Below, piece by piece: positions 49,512 through 58,887 of a stretch of 64,000 nucleotides of DNA; the first letter of the stretch is position 1; each line of letters starts with the position of its first letter. The DNA is taken from contig OZ248407.1 in the NCBI GenBank assembly GCA_965234325.1, positions 1,178,001 through 1,242,000 of the forward strand, given 5' to 3'. Source of the stretch: Limnohabitans kasalickyi. Its GTDB lineage: Bacteria; Pseudomonadota; Gammaproteobacteria; Burkholderiales; Burkholderiaceae_C. The notes under the pieces are model-generated. The model searched no databases, was not told the DNA's origin, and saw nothing but the letters and a program-made list of their open reading frames with translations. The translations under genes were made by a program, and so were the position numbers.

Positions 49512-51242
49512 TTACCGTTTGTGCTTCTGCACTTTGGCATAAGCGGCCCACAGCTTCTGGTGGGTGTCGCAGCCTTCCATCATCAAGCCGGGCGCTGAAA
49601 TGCCCATGAAGCGATCGGTTTGCATGATCAGGGCATGGGCCTGCGCAAAGACTCCCGCGCCATACAACTGGCGAATCGCGCCCACAAACGGCGCGGTGTC
49701 GCCCCGGTCGCTCAGCAGCACCAAGGTTTCAATGCAGGCGTAAACCAAGCGTCGCTGCTGCGGAATTTGGTCAAAGTGGCGAATCCACTCGCAGCCCTCC
49801 ACCGTGGCTGCCTCGTCGCCAATCGCCAAGGCCAGCAAGGTTTTCAACTCCCCCACACGCAAATCTGCCCAAAAGCTGCCAGCATCGGCGGCCATGCCGA
49901 TCACAACGGCCAATGGGCGTTCGTCGGCCAAGCTGGACGCGTTCAAAGTTTCCAGCAAGTCGGCGCATTCCTCGTTGTCGAGGTCGGTCAAGTTCAAAAT
50001 CGCTTCGCGCATGCCATTGGCGATGCTGTTGTTCTCGAAGTCGAGGTCGTCCACGGGGTAAATCTCTGACATGCCTGGCACCAAGATGCGGCAGCAATAC
50101 ACGCCCAAGTGCTCGAAATCGGCCACATACATGTTAAAGCCGTCGTCGTGCATGCGCTTCACGCAATACGCGTAATCCTCGGCGGTGTTGGTGGCGAAAT
50201 TCCAGTCGACAAACACGTAGTCTGGAATCTCGCCCAAGAACTCCCAATGCACCACGCCGCTGGAGTCGACAAAGTGAATCTCAATATTGGTCGCGCTGGC
50301 CGCCTCTTCCAAGTCAAACGTAGGGGACGGAAAACCTACCAACGTGTCCAACGCGCGGCCTTGCAGCAACTCGGTCAAAGCCCGCTCCAACGCCACTTCA
50401 AAACGGGGGTGCGCGCCAAAGCTGGCGAAGCAACCTTGGTCTTCGGGGTGCAGCAGCGTCACGTTCATCACGGGGTACTTGCCACCCAAGGAGGCGTCTT
50501 TCACCAAAATACCAAAGCCCGCAGCCCGCAAGGCGGCAATGCCCGCCGCAATGCGCGGGTAACGGTTGATCACGGCTTCGGGCACATCGGGCAAGCAAAT
50601 GCCCTCGCTGATGATCTTGGCCTTGATGTGACGCTCAAAAATCTCAGACAACGCTTGCGTACGGGCCTCTGGCGCGGTGTTGCCCGCCGACATGCCGTTG
50701 CTCACATACAGGTTGCCAATGAGGTTGACGGGGATGTACGTGGTCACGCCATCGCGCAAACGCTCGTAGGGCAAGGCGCAAATGCCGCGTTCGACGTTGC
50801 CCGAGTTGAAATCCACCAAATTGGCGCAGTCGATGTTGCGCTCGGGGTTGTAGAACCTGTGCAAGGCGGGGTTGAGCAGCGCCTCGGGCCAGCTGCCGTC
50901 GTCAGTCAAATCAAACCAGCGCTCTTTCGGGTGATGCACAAACGGCGCGTCCGCCGTGTTGGGGCCTAAATAGAAATGCGTCCAAAAGTAATTGGTCGAC
51001 AAGCGCTCAAAAAACTCCCCCAGCGCACTGGCCAAACACGCCATGCGCGTGGCCCCTTTGCCGTTGCTGAACAAGGCGGGGCAATCGCGGTCGCGGATGT
51101 GCACCGACCAAACGCCGTCTATTGGGTTGAGCCAGCTCTTTTCTTCGATGTGAAAACCCAAAGCCTGCAGTTTGGCCTGCATACTGTTGATGGTGGCTTC
51201 GAGCGGCGCGTCTTTGCCGGGGATGTAACTGAGTGTGGGCAC
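49512..51242 (-). CDS. ycaO: YcaO, accessory factor for ribosomal protein S12 methylthiolation
   Basis: This 576-residue protein matches E. coli YcaO from the first residues (PTLSYIPGKDAPLEATI, SWLNPIDGVWSVHIRDRDC, NGKGATRMACLASALGEFFERLSTNYF). The YcaO ATP-binding residues fall in ASALGEFFER and SEIFERHIKAK. E. coli YcaO assists RimO. GTG 51242 is chosen because AAGG lies about 8 bases upstream and the length fits the family (586). The same frame is open to 51776, but that part is antisense to the MFS gene and unlike YcaO. No rimO is seen in the window. Confidence 0.9.
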   Translation of the reverse strand: MPTLSYIPGKDAPLEATINSMQAKLQALGFHIEEKSWLNPIDGVWSVHIRDRDCPALFSNGKGATRMACLASALGEFFERLSTNYFWTHFYLGPNTADAPFVHHPKERWFDLTDDGSWPEALLNPALHRFYNPERNIDCANLVDFNSGNVERGICALPYERLRDGVTTYIPVNLIGNLYVSNGMSAGNTAPEARTQALSEIFERHIKAKIISEGICLPDVPEAVINRYPRIAAGIAALRAAGFGILVKDASLGGKYPVMNVTLLHPEDQGCFASFGAHPRFEVALERALTELLQGRALDTLVGFPSPTFDLEEAASATNIEIHFVDSSGVVHWEFLGEIPDYVFVDWNFATNTAEDYAYCVKRMHDDGFNMYVADFEHLGVYCCRILVPGMSEIYPVDDLDFENNSIANGMREAILNLTDLDNEECADLLETLNASSLADERPLAVVIGMAADAGSFWADLRVGELKTLLALAIGDEAATVEGCEWIRHFDQIPQQRRLVYACIETLVLLSDRGDTAPFVGAIRQLYGAGVFAQAHALIMQTDRFMGISAPGLMMEGCDTHQKLWAAYAKVQKHKR

Positions 51243-51358
51243 GGGTGTCGCCTTGAAATAAATAGAACGAAAAACAGCGACAAGAAAATAACTAAGCCCA
51301 TTTGGGCAGAGGTCTATTGTGAGGGGGCTGACAGGGCCCCAGAACTTGGGGTTTTCGC

Positions 51359-52528
51359 TCAATCCTCTTGATGCAGCGTGGCCAGCAGCGCCATGCCCGC
51401 CAGCATCACCCCCGCCGTCAGCCACAAAGCGCCTTTGAACGTGCCCGTCGCCTGCGCCATGTAGCCTGCCACCACAGGCGCCAGCATTTGAGCGGCGCCA
51501 TAACTGAGGGTCAAACGGGCCATGGCCTTGCCCGGGTTGTTGGGCGAGCGTCGCCCCACCAAAGCCAGCGTCAGGCTGACGATGCCGATGAACGTCGCCC
51601 CATAGCCCAACGCCCCTGCCAACGCCGCCCACAGCGAGCCCGACACCGCGGGCAACACCACTGACAGCGTTTGCAAGCCAAAGGCCAACAGCAGCGCTTG
51701 CTTGTCGCCCCACCGACGCGCCACACGGTCCCAGATAAAAACAGCGGGCATGGCGGCCAAACCCACCATCGCCCAAGCCAAAGCGCCCTGTCCAGCCAGC
51801 GCGGGCTCACGCTCCACGATGGCCACAGTGAAGGTGGCGCTGATGACAAAGCCCCACCCCGCCGCAAAGTAGCTGGTCAGCATGGTCCACGTCCAGCGGC
51901 GCGAAGCCGTTACCGCACCGCCAACTTGGGAGGCCGCCGCCACAGGCGGAGGCACAGGCGGACGCCAAACCCAGGCCGGTAACAAAAACACCAAACCCAG
52001 CACCGCAAACGCCAGCCATTGGTCTGACCACACCGACCACAACTGCGACAAGGCCCACGCTCCCACGGCTGAGACCACAATGCCCAGCCCCAAACCAATG
52101 AAAAGCAAGCCCAACTCAGGCCTTCGGCCTTGACGCATCAGCCAACCCAACACCAAGCCAGAGCCCAGCAACATGCCCGTCGCGCCACACAAACCGCCCA
52201 CGTAGCGGGCCAGCGCCCAAACGGGCATCCAGGTCGACACGGCCATCAACGCCACGGTGACCAAGGCCATCCAGAGGCCACCGCTGTACAGGCGATGACG
52301 CCAGCGCACATTGTCAATCCAAGCGGCAGCCAAAGCGCCCGTCATGTACCCCGCGTAGTTGATGGCGGCCAAGCCACCGGCTGCGGCATCGGTCAAGCCG
52401 GTTTGCGCTTGCAAGCTGGGCAGAAGCGGCGTATAGGCAAAACGCGCCAAGCCAATGGTCAACACCAAGCCGCACATGCCGCCAATGATGACTTGCCAAG
52501 GTTGAAGATGAGGGGTGTCTGTGCGCAT
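51359..52528 (-). CDS. YbfB/YjiJ family MFS transporter
   Basis: This 389-residue protein has about 12 hydrophobic segments and opens with WQVIIGGMCGLVLTIGLARFAYTPLLPSLQ, a signature of the YbfB/YjiJ group of major facilitator permeases. The start is ATG 52528; the upstream extension to 52609 lacks membrane character. Substrate unknown. It follows the nitronate monooxygenase-like gene by 28 bases on the same strand and is probably co-transcribed with it. Confidence 0.85.
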   Translation of the reverse strand: MRTDTPHLQPWQVIIGGMCGLVLTIGLARFAYTPLLPSLQAQTGLTDAAAGGLAAINYAGYMTGALAAAWIDNVRWRHRLYSGGLWMALVTVALMAVSTWMPVWALARYVGGLCGATGMLLGSGLVLGWLMRQGRRPELGLLFIGLGLGIVVSAVGAWALSQLWSVWSDQWLAFAVLGLVFLLPAWVWRPPVPPPVAAASQVGGAVTASRRWTWTMLTSYFAAGWGFVISATFTVAIVEREPALAGQGALAWAMVGLAAMPAVFIWDRVARRWGDKQALLLAFGLQTLSVVLPAVSGSLWAALAGALGYGATFIGIVSLTLALVGRRSPNNPGKAMARLTLSYGAAQMLAPVVAGYMAQATGTFKGALWLTAGVMLAGMALLATLHQED

Positions 52529-52556
52529 GAGTGGCCCTGATTGACGACGCCAGGCG

Positions 52557-53504
52557 TCAACCAAATTGATGTGCAGAGGCCATGGCGCCCAAGCGTGCCG
52601 TGATGGCATGGAACTGGGCCACGGTTTCGTCGATGATCTGTTGCGCGGTTTTCACCTCCCCGATCAACCCCGCCGACTGGCCAGCCAGCGCCGGTGCGGC
52701 GTTCATGTCGCCACCGAAATAGACGCCTTGAATGCCGTTGAAGGTTTCTGGCACCATCAGTCCGGCCTCGTGGATGGTTTGCGTGAACGGTGTTTTGAGC
52801 GCGCGGATGCAGGGCGTGGAGCGGGTGTTGAGCATCCAAGTGCCCGTGGTGCTGGCCGACACGATGGCCTCTTTGTAATGCGCATGCACCGGACTCTCGG
52901 CGCTGGCAACAAAACGCGTACCCATTTGAATCGCCTCCGCCCCCAACGCAAACGCGGCCGCCATGCCTCGGCCATCGACAATGCCGCCCGCCGCGATCAA
53001 AGGCACATCCACCTGTTCACGGATGGCTTGCAACAACACCAAGGTGCTGACTTCTTCTGGGTTTTTGAAACCGCCACCCTCCGAGCCCTCGACCACCAAG
53101 CCGTCCACCCCCGCCTCCACACATTTGAGCGCCGTCTCCAGCGTGGGCACCGCGTGGTACACGACAATGCCCGCCGCCTTGAGCGGGGCGATGAACTTGG
53201 CCGGACTGCCCGCCGAGGTGGTGACAAAACGCACGCCCGACTCGCAGACAAAGCGCAGCATGGCCTCGTCTTTCAAGAACCGAATGGGCAGGTTGACGCC
53301 AAACGGCAAACCGCTGTCCACCATCGCTTGAATTTCGCGCTGGCAATTGGCCGTCTCGCCCGATGAGGTTTCGATGATGCCCAAGCCCCCTGCGCGCGAC
53401 ACGGCGGAGGCCAAGGTGCTGCGGGCAATCCAGCCCATAGGCGCTTGCAAAATGGGGTAACGGGCGCCGGTGTGGGCCAAAACACGGTTGGTGTCGCGGG
53501 TCAT
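52557..53504 (-). CDS. Nitronate monooxygenase-like flavoprotein (NPD family)
   Basis: This 315-residue TIM-barrel flavoprotein has the 2-nitropropane dioxygenase/FabK family landmarks YPILQAPMGWIA, AVSRAGGLGII, GVDGLVVEGSEGGGF, PLIAAGGIVDGRGMAAAFALGA and AIQMGTRFVAS. AAGGAG eight bases before ATG 53504 supports this start; the longer frame to 53579 does not fit. Members oxidise nitronates or reduce enoyl thioesters, and which applies here is unclear. Confidence 0.87.
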   Translation of the reverse strand: MTRDTNRVLAHTGARYPILQAPMGWIARSTLASAVSRAGGLGIIETSSGETANCQREIQAMVDSGLPFGVNLPIRFLKDEAMLRFVCESGVRFVTTSAGSPAKFIAPLKAAGIVVYHAVPTLETALKCVEAGVDGLVVEGSEGGGFKNPEEVSTLVLLQAIREQVDVPLIAAGGIVDGRGMAAAFALGAEAIQMGTRFVASAESPVHAHYKEAIVSASTTGTWMLNTRSTPCIRALKTPFTQTIHEAGLMVPETFNGIQGVYFGGDMNAAPALAGQSAGLIGEVKTAQQIIDETVAQFHAITARLGAMASAHQFG

Positions 53505-53579
53505 GGGGAGTCTCCTTTTTTTTGTGCGACCCATTTTGACCTTGCATCCTTGCGGCCGCTGTGCCCGCCTTGACAGCAC

Positions 53580-55787
53580 TTAAGGCTGCAAGTGCAAGGC
53601 GAGCAAAAGCACTTGCGAAGCGCCATGCTCCCGCAACAGCGCGGCCGCCACCGTCGCGGCCCAGCGGGTGCGTATATGGCTGGTGACCAGCAGCACCGGC
53701 CCTGATGGCAAGGTTTGGGCATCATCGTGCCCATCTGCCTGAGTCCCCCACTGTATGGCCGCCTCTAAATGCGCCACCACGGGCGTGGAGGCTACATCAT
53801 CCGGCGCGGGACCACCCGTCCAGCGCAACACATCGTGCAGGGGCAACTTGCCACGCCGCGCAATGTGCGAGGCCAAGTTTCGGTTCAAGGCCATATCAGG
53901 CGCGGGCAAAGGCACCACACACACAGGGCGAGCGGGCCAGTTCTTGGCCCAACGGCCCAAGGTAGCCACGGCACCTTCCAACAAAGCCGGCGAGATCTCG
54001 CCCAACTCGGCATGGTGAGACGTATCAGCCATGTTGGGAGACTGCGCTCTCCATGCCTGCATTTTCAAAGCCTGGGTTTGCAAAGCCTGCAACTCCACCA
54101 CCCAACCCGGATCGTCGGCAAATGCGACGGCACGGCCAGCCGCAAAACCTGGGATGTTGCCCTTGCGCCCGACACCACTGGGCCACCGTTTGCGCGGCTC
54201 AATGTCCACGTCCACGCCACGCAAGAAGTCACGCGCCGCGATCAGCTTGTCTTGTGAAGGCGTGAGCCCCGGGAACGGCAAATTCCCTGTGCAAACCGAA
54301 CAGCGCCCACAAGGCGCGGGCGACGGGTCGTCCAGCGCGGTCTGCAAATACGCCATCAAGCAACCCTGGCCATGTGCGTACTGGCGCATGATGCCCGCCT
54401 CTTGCTGGCGCACTTGGGCCAGCGCCGTCCATTTGGCGGTGTCGTGCACATAAGGCATACCCGTGGTCTGCCAGGCCGAGCCGTCTTTGCTCACCACACC
54501 TTCGACGGCCAGAATTTTCAGCAGCGCTTCCAAACGACCACGACGCACACCACTGTCGGCTTCCAGCTCGATCAGGCTGCGACCAACCCCACCCATATCG
54601 CCCAAACTGTGCAACACCTTGGCCGCCGTTTGAGGGTCCGGAATCGATGCCGTGGCAAAGTAATCCCAAATCCGTTCGTCGGCGTCCGACGGCAGCAACA
54701 CCCCTTCGGCATGTGCAACCGCCCTGCCCGCGCGCCCCACCTGCTGGTAATAAGCCACTGGTGTTGAGGGCGAGCCCACATGCACGCAAAAACCCAAGTC
54801 GGGTTTGTCGTAGCCCATGCCCAGCGCTGACGTGGCCACCACCGCCTTGACTTGGTTGTGGCGTAAGCGGTCTTCCACCTTCAAGCGAGTGTCCGCGTCG
54901 ATCTGCCCCGTGTAAGCATCCACCGCGTGGCCGCAGCTGCGCAAAAACGCAGTCAATCGCTCGGCCTCGGCCACCGTCAACACATAAATGATGCCGGAGC
55001 CCGGCAACTGCTCCAGCGCATCGGCCATCCACGCGTAGCGCTGCAAAGGCGACAAATCTGGCACCACCGACAACGTGAGCGAGGTACGCGCCAACGTGCC
55101 GCGAAAAGTGACTGTGTTGCCGCCTTGGGTGGTCGCAGGGTCACCGCCTGTTCGGCCGCCAACGTCACGGCCGCCACTCAACTGCGCGCCAATGTCTTGC
55201 GTCACCCGCTCGTTGGCCGTCGCGGTCGTGGCCAACACACTGGCGGTGGGCGTCGATAACAGCGCTCGCGCCAGCCGCTGGTAGTCGGGCCGAAAGTCAA
55301 AACCCCAGTCGCTGATGCAATGCGCCTCGTCGATCACGATCAGCCCCACCCTAGCCAGCAAAGCGCCCAGCCGCGCCGCAAAACGCGGATTACCCAGCCG
55401 CTCAGGCGAGACCAGCAGCACATCAATGGCGTCGGCGTCCAGCCGCTGAAACACATCGTCCCAGTCGTCGATGTTGGTCGAGTTGACCGTCGCCGCCTTC
55501 AACCCCGCCCGCTCGGCCGCGCTCACTTGGTCACGCATCAGCGCCAGCAGCGGCGACACCACCAGCGTGGGCCCAGCGCCCGAGCTGCGAATGGCATGCG
55601 TGGCCGCCCAATACACCGCCGACTTGCCCCAACCCGTGGCTTGCACCACCAGAACCCGCGAGGCGGGTTGAAGCACCGCGTGCACAGCGTCGACTTGGTC
55701 TGCACGGGGCACCGCACCCGGCCCGGCCAAGCGGGCCAAGATGGTGTGCATGTGCTGTTCAGCGAATTCGCGGGGGTGGGTGTGCAT
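53580..55787 (-). CDS. RecQ-type DNA helicase with C-terminal phosphoribosyltransferase-like domain
   Basis: This 735-residue protein has RecQ helicase motifs: VVQATGWGKSAVYW (Walker A variant), VIDEAHCISDWGFDFRPDY, LATTATANERV, ALGMGYDKPDLGFCVH and QQVGRAGR. A zinc-binding cluster follows (Cys in QGCLMAYL, then CGRCSVC). The last about 150 residues (RPVCVVPLPAPDMALNR through GPVLLVTSHIRTRWAATVAAALL) resemble the ComF-like phosphoribosyltransferase tail of some actinobacterial RecQ proteins, but the acidic PRPP-loop residues are replaced. ATG 55787 is preferred over the TTG at 55811, which lies inside vapC. Confidence 0.85.
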   Translation of the reverse strand: MHTHPREFAEQHMHTILARLAGPGAVPRADQVDAVHAVLQPASRVLVVQATGWGKSAVYWAATHAIRSSGAGPTLVVSPLLALMRDQVSAAERAGLKAATVNSTNIDDWDDVFQRLDADAIDVLLVSPERLGNPRFAARLGALLARVGLIVIDEAHCISDWGFDFRPDYQRLARALLSTPTASVLATTATANERVTQDIGAQLSGGRDVGGRTGGDPATTQGGNTVTFRGTLARTSLTLSVVPDLSPLQRYAWMADALEQLPGSGIIYVLTVAEAERLTAFLRSCGHAVDAYTGQIDADTRLKVEDRLRHNQVKAVVATSALGMGYDKPDLGFCVHVGSPSTPVAYYQQVGRAGRAVAHAEGVLLPSDADERIWDYFATASIPDPQTAAKVLHSLGDMGGVGRSLIELEADSGVRRGRLEALLKILAVEGVVSKDGSAWQTTGMPYVHDTAKWTALAQVRQQEAGIMRQYAHGQGCLMAYLQTALDDPSPAPCGRCSVCTGNLPFPGLTPSQDKLIAARDFLRGVDVDIEPRKRWPSGVGRKGNIPGFAAGRAVAFADDPGWVVELQALQTQALKMQAWRAQSPNMADTSHHAELGEISPALLEGAVATLGRWAKNWPARPVCVVPLPAPDMALNRNLASHIARRGKLPLHDVLRWTGGPAPDDVASTPVVAHLEAAIQWGTQADGHDDAQTLPSGPVLLVTSHIRTRWAATVAAALLREHGASQVLLLALHLQP

Positions 55788-55791
55788 CCGC

Positions 55792-56208
55792 TCAATCCAC
55801 CCAGTTTTCAACGCGCAGGCCCGGTACGCGGGAGAATTCTCGCGTGTTGTTGGTCACCAGCGTCCAACCTTCGGCCAACGCATGAGCGGCTAACCACAAG
55901 TCATTGTTGCCAATGGGCAATCCCTGCTGCTGTAAGGTGGCACGTACACGGCCATAGTGCTCTGCAGCCGCCATAGGTAAGGCACAGGGTTGAATCATTT
56001 GAACCAATTGCGCAATGGTGGCGAGTGCACGCTCGCGTGCCTGACTTTTTTCTGCGCCAAACCGCAGCTCACCCACGGTAATCGCTGACATAACCAGCTC
56101 TTGAAGGGTGTGCGCCTCAAAGCGACGTCGCACAGCCAGCGGCTGCCCTTTGGCGATGTAAATGCAAATATTGGTGTCAAGCAAGTAGCGCTCAGCCTGC
56201 ATGGCCAT
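55792..56208 (-). CDS. vapC: VapC-type PIN domain toxin
   Basis: This 138-residue PIN ribonuclease has the acidic residues of the active site in YLLDTNICIYI, ITVGELRFGAEKS and GNNDLWLAAHALAEG, and ends with VTNNTREFSRVPGLRVENW, a classic VapC tail. VapC toxins cut tRNA or rRNA. It begins 2 bases after the antitoxin stop. Confidence 0.92.
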   Translation of the reverse strand: MAMQAERYLLDTNICIYIAKGQPLAVRRRFEAHTLQELVMSAITVGELRFGAEKSQARERALATIAQLVQMIQPCALPMAAAEHYGRVRATLQQQGLPIGNNDLWLAAHALAEGWTLVTNNTREFSRVPGLRVENWVD

Positions 56209-56210
56209 AC

Positions 56211-56441
56211 TTAAAAAGCCTCGCGCTCTTGAGGCGGTAGGTCTTCACGGCCATCGGCCATGAAGTCAGCAGGCAAACTAGTCAGTAAGTCAAACACAGC
56301 AGCTGCATTGGCCGGTATCTGACGCAGCACAATGTCATTGCCCTGCCGAAAAATCTCAACTTGATCTGTGTTAAATCGAAACTCTTTGGGTAACCTCACA
56401 GCTTGGCTGTTCCCAGACTGAAATATGCGGGCGTAAGTCAT
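56211..56441 (-). CDS. vapB: VapB-type antitoxin (AbrB/VagC fold)
   Basis: This 76-residue protein opens with a swapped-hairpin DNA-binding domain (TYARIFQSGNSQAVRLPKEFRF) and ends with an acidic toxin-binding tail (DGREDLPPQEREAF). The start is ATG 56441, with GGAG close upstream. It should bind VapC and repress its own promoter. Confidence 0.9.
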   Translation of the reverse strand: MTYARIFQSGNSQAVRLPKEFRFNTDQVEIFRQGNDIVLRQIPANAAAVFDLLTSLPADFMADGREDLPPQEREAF

Positions 56442-56457
56442 GGAGGCTCCTAAAAAA

Positions 56458-56480
56458 TGTATCAACATGAAGTATATACA
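56458..56480. promoter_or_regulatory. Possible VapB operator
   Basis: TGTAT and ATACA arms lie 13 bases apart just upstream of vapB, in an AT-rich stretch. The place fits autoregulation. The arms are short. Confidence 0.3.
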
Positions 56481-56675
56481 TCCTAATAACTTCATGACCA
56501 GCATTTGAAATTGAGCGTGCGCACGTTTGTGCGTGGTTCTATACCAAATGGAACTGATTCACTTTCCTTCGTATTGCGCCAGTATTGCGAATCTGCAGCG
56601 TCATTCGCTCAACTAAGGGTTACGCAAGGTCAAACTTCAACCTTCAACACGTTTGATGCGGCTAATTTTTAGCCC

Positions 56676-57188
56676 CTAACCCTTCGGCTTCTCAAACCCC
56701 GCATCCACCCAAGCCTGTGCAGTGTTGCGGTTCAGCTTAAAACCAGCGGCCACCCGCACCTCAGCCAGTGTGTCGCCGCCTTCATCTTGGGCGCTTAACG
56801 TGGCGTAAGGGTTGTCGTCATCAGGCACGATATCTAACAGCACAGTGATGCGGCCCGCCTCACCATTGACCGTGACCGACTGGTGCAAGGTGGCGTGCAG
56901 CTGCTGTTCGCTGCGGCGCACAAACTCGCTGGCGGTTTTGACCAAGGTGATAAAGGCGTTGCCGTCCAGCGGTTTGGGGTTCTTTTTGTCGCGGCCCATG
57001 GTCCACGGGCCAATGAGGGCGGCTTCGGATTCGCCGTCTTTGAACATGGCCACGGCCCAGCCGTCGTCATCGTCGTTTTTGATGACCTTGGCGGTCCACG
57101 TTTCGTTTTGCCAAAGGCGGGGTTCTTGCGCGAAGCCGCTGTCTTGGATGTCGTCTTGGCTTTGGTCAGGGGTGTGGTTGTCGTTCAT
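56676..57188 (-). CDS. Conserved-looking protein of unknown function
   Basis: This 170-residue acidic, soluble protein is without signal or membrane segment. A central part (ETWTAKVIKNDDDDGWAVAMFKDGE) and the ending RNTAQAWVDAGFEKPKG stand out; I recognise no domain. Its start overlaps the dusC stop by 4 bases, so it is likely co-translated with dusC. The 234 bases between it and vapB show only a weak GGCTA/TAGCC hairpin (56660-56674). Confidence 0.75.
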   Translation of the reverse strand: MNDNHTPDQSQDDIQDSGFAQEPRLWQNETWTAKVIKNDDDDGWAVAMFKDGESEAALIGPWTMGRDKKNPKPLDGNAFITLVKTASEFVRRSEQQLHATLHQSVTVNGEAGRITVLLDIVPDDDNPYATLSAQDEGGDTLAEVRVAAGFKLNRNTAQAWVDAGFEKPKG

Positions 57189-58189
57189 GCGGATTCGGTG
57201 ACGTGTTCGTGGTTAAGACGGCTGGCATCGATCCACGCCTGAATGTCTTGGGGGCGGGTCAAGGTGCGCACATGCATGTACGCAGCCTCGGCCTCGGGGT
57301 AGTACTTGCGCAAAAAGTTGAGCCACTGTTTCAAGCGGCCCGCTTGGTGACGCTCGCTGACATGGCCGGTCACGATTTGCCAAAACGTGTGCAAGTGTGG
57401 CGGTAGATCTTGCCAGCGAACCTCGGCGGCAGGCGCGGGCAAACCTTGCACAGCGGCGTCGTGGGCTTGGATGGCCCAGCCGAGGCCGGGATTGGTGACG
57501 ATGCCACGGCCCAACATCAAGTCGAAGCAGCCCGACTCGGCGCGGGCGTTCAGGGCGTCTTGCACATTCCAAATTTCGCCGTTGGCCACCAGCGGCGTTT
57601 TGACCTTGGCTTTGATGTCGGCAATGCGGTGCCAATAAGCCGGTGGGCGGTAGGCATCGGCCTTGGTGCGGGCATGCACCACGATCTCACTCGCCCCACC
57701 CGCCTCGAGTGCCAAGGCGCATTCTTCGGCGGTGCTGTCGTCGTTGAAGCCCAAGCGCATCTTGGCCGACACCACTTGGTGCGCAGGCACAGCGGCACGC
57801 ACAGCACGCACAATTTGGTACAGCACTTCGGGGTCTTGCAGCAACACCGAGCCACCGCCGTGGCGGTTGACTTGCTTGGCGGGGCAGCCAAAGTTCAGGT
57901 CCACCCCATCGCAGCCCATGCCCGCCACACGTGCGGCGTTGTCCGCCAAACAATGGGGGTCAGACCCCAATAACTGGGGTCGAACCGGCACGCCTGCAGG
58001 GGTCAACCCGCCATTCAACAGCTCGGGCACGATGCGCAAAAACGTACGCTCGGGCAGCAAGGTGTTGGTCACGCGGATGAACTCGGACACGCAGCGGTCT
58101 ACCCCGCCAATGCGGGTCAACACGTCGCGCAGCACAAAGTCGAGGAGGCCCTCCATGGGGGCAAGGATGATCATTGGGGTTGGAATCAA
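57185..58189 (-). CDS. dusC: tRNA-dihydrouridine(16) synthase DusC
   Basis: This 334-residue flavoenzyme should reduce U16 in tRNA to dihydrouridine. It matches DusC in MIILAPMEGLLDFVLRDVL, EFIRVTNTLLP, VDLNFGCPAKQVNRHGGG (with the catalytic Cys), EIVVHARTK, PLVANGEIWN and the C-terminal KQWLNFLRKYYPEA. The EIWN and KQWLNFLRK segments favour DusC over DusA or DusB. Confidence 0.93.
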   Translation of the reverse strand: MIPTPMIILAPMEGLLDFVLRDVLTRIGGVDRCVSEFIRVTNTLLPERTFLRIVPELLNGGLTPAGVPVRPQLLGSDPHCLADNAARVAGMGCDGVDLNFGCPAKQVNRHGGGSVLLQDPEVLYQIVRAVRAAVPAHQVVSAKMRLGFNDDSTAEECALALEAGGASEIVVHARTKADAYRPPAYWHRIADIKAKVKTPLVANGEIWNVQDALNARAESGCFDLMLGRGIVTNPGLGWAIQAHDAAVQGLPAPAAEVRWQDLPPHLHTFWQIVTGHVSERHQAGRLKQWLNFLRKYYPEAEAAYMHVRTLTRPQDIQAWIDASRLNHEHVTESA

Positions 58190-58324
58190 GGCGAAAGGGG
58201 CCTACTCTACACAGAACTCGACGCCCCAATTCGCCTGTGCGTACGCCGCCGCACGCGAGCGCCGCGCTTTTGCGGAGACAATCCACCCCTTTCTCAATTT
58301 CTGCATCGCACAGCTCACCCCTTC

Positions 58325-58849
58325 ATGTCCAGCCTGACCTCTCTACAAGTTCGCCACGCCACCCAACGCGACGCCGCACAAATCGCCGCGCTTTACGCCG
58401 CCACCGCCAAAGAAGCCTTCAAGTCCATGCGCACCGGCTCGGCCGTGCCGCCTGTGCCCCAAGACAAAGATGCCGAGTACTGGCGCGATGCCATCGAGTT
58501 CGCTGAACCCCAAGTGCAAGTGGCCGTGGACGGCGAGAAGATCGTCGGCTTTGTGGGCTACGACCGCTCACGCGACAAAGGCACGCCCAACACCATGGGC
58601 GAAATTTGGGACATTTACGCCGCCGCCGACTATTGGTCACAAGGCGTGGGCTTGGCCCTGTGGGACGCGGCCCGCGAAGGCTTGCAAGAAGAGGGCTGCA
58701 CCCATGTGTCCATTTGGGTGCCGATTGCCAACGACCGCGCCATGCGTTTTCATGAACTGGCAGGCTTCAAGCGCGAAATGTCCAGCGCCAAAACGGTGCC
58801 CATGGGCCCTGTGAAGGTCGAAGAGATTCGTCTGAAGCAGCCGCTTTAA
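58325..58849 (+). CDS. GNAT family N-acetyltransferase
   Basis: This 174-residue GNAT-fold protein has the core VAVDGEKIVGFVGYDRSRD, EIWDIYAAADYWSQGVGLALWDAA (acetyl-CoA pyrophosphate loop in a QGVGLAL form) and ANDRAMRFHELAGFKRE. Acceptor unknown. It diverges from dusC with a 135-base gap and is 38 bases before the J-domain gene. Confidence 0.87.
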   Translation: MSSLTSLQVRHATQRDAAQIAALYAATAKEAFKSMRTGSAVPPVPQDKDAEYWRDAIEFAEPQVQVAVDGEKIVGFVGYDRSRDKGTPNTMGEIWDIYAAADYWSQGVGLALWDAAREGLQEEGCTHVSIWVPIANDRAMRFHELAGFKREMSSAKTVPMGPVKVEEIRLKQPL

Positions 58850-58887
58850 ACGCTGCCATTTAAGAAGTCGAACGCCCTGTCAAGCCT

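Noticed and set aside
51243..51776. N-terminal extension of the YcaO frame
   Set aside because: It overlaps the MFS gene on the same strand in another frame and shows no YcaO-like sequence; GTG 51242 with a ribosome site gives the normal length.
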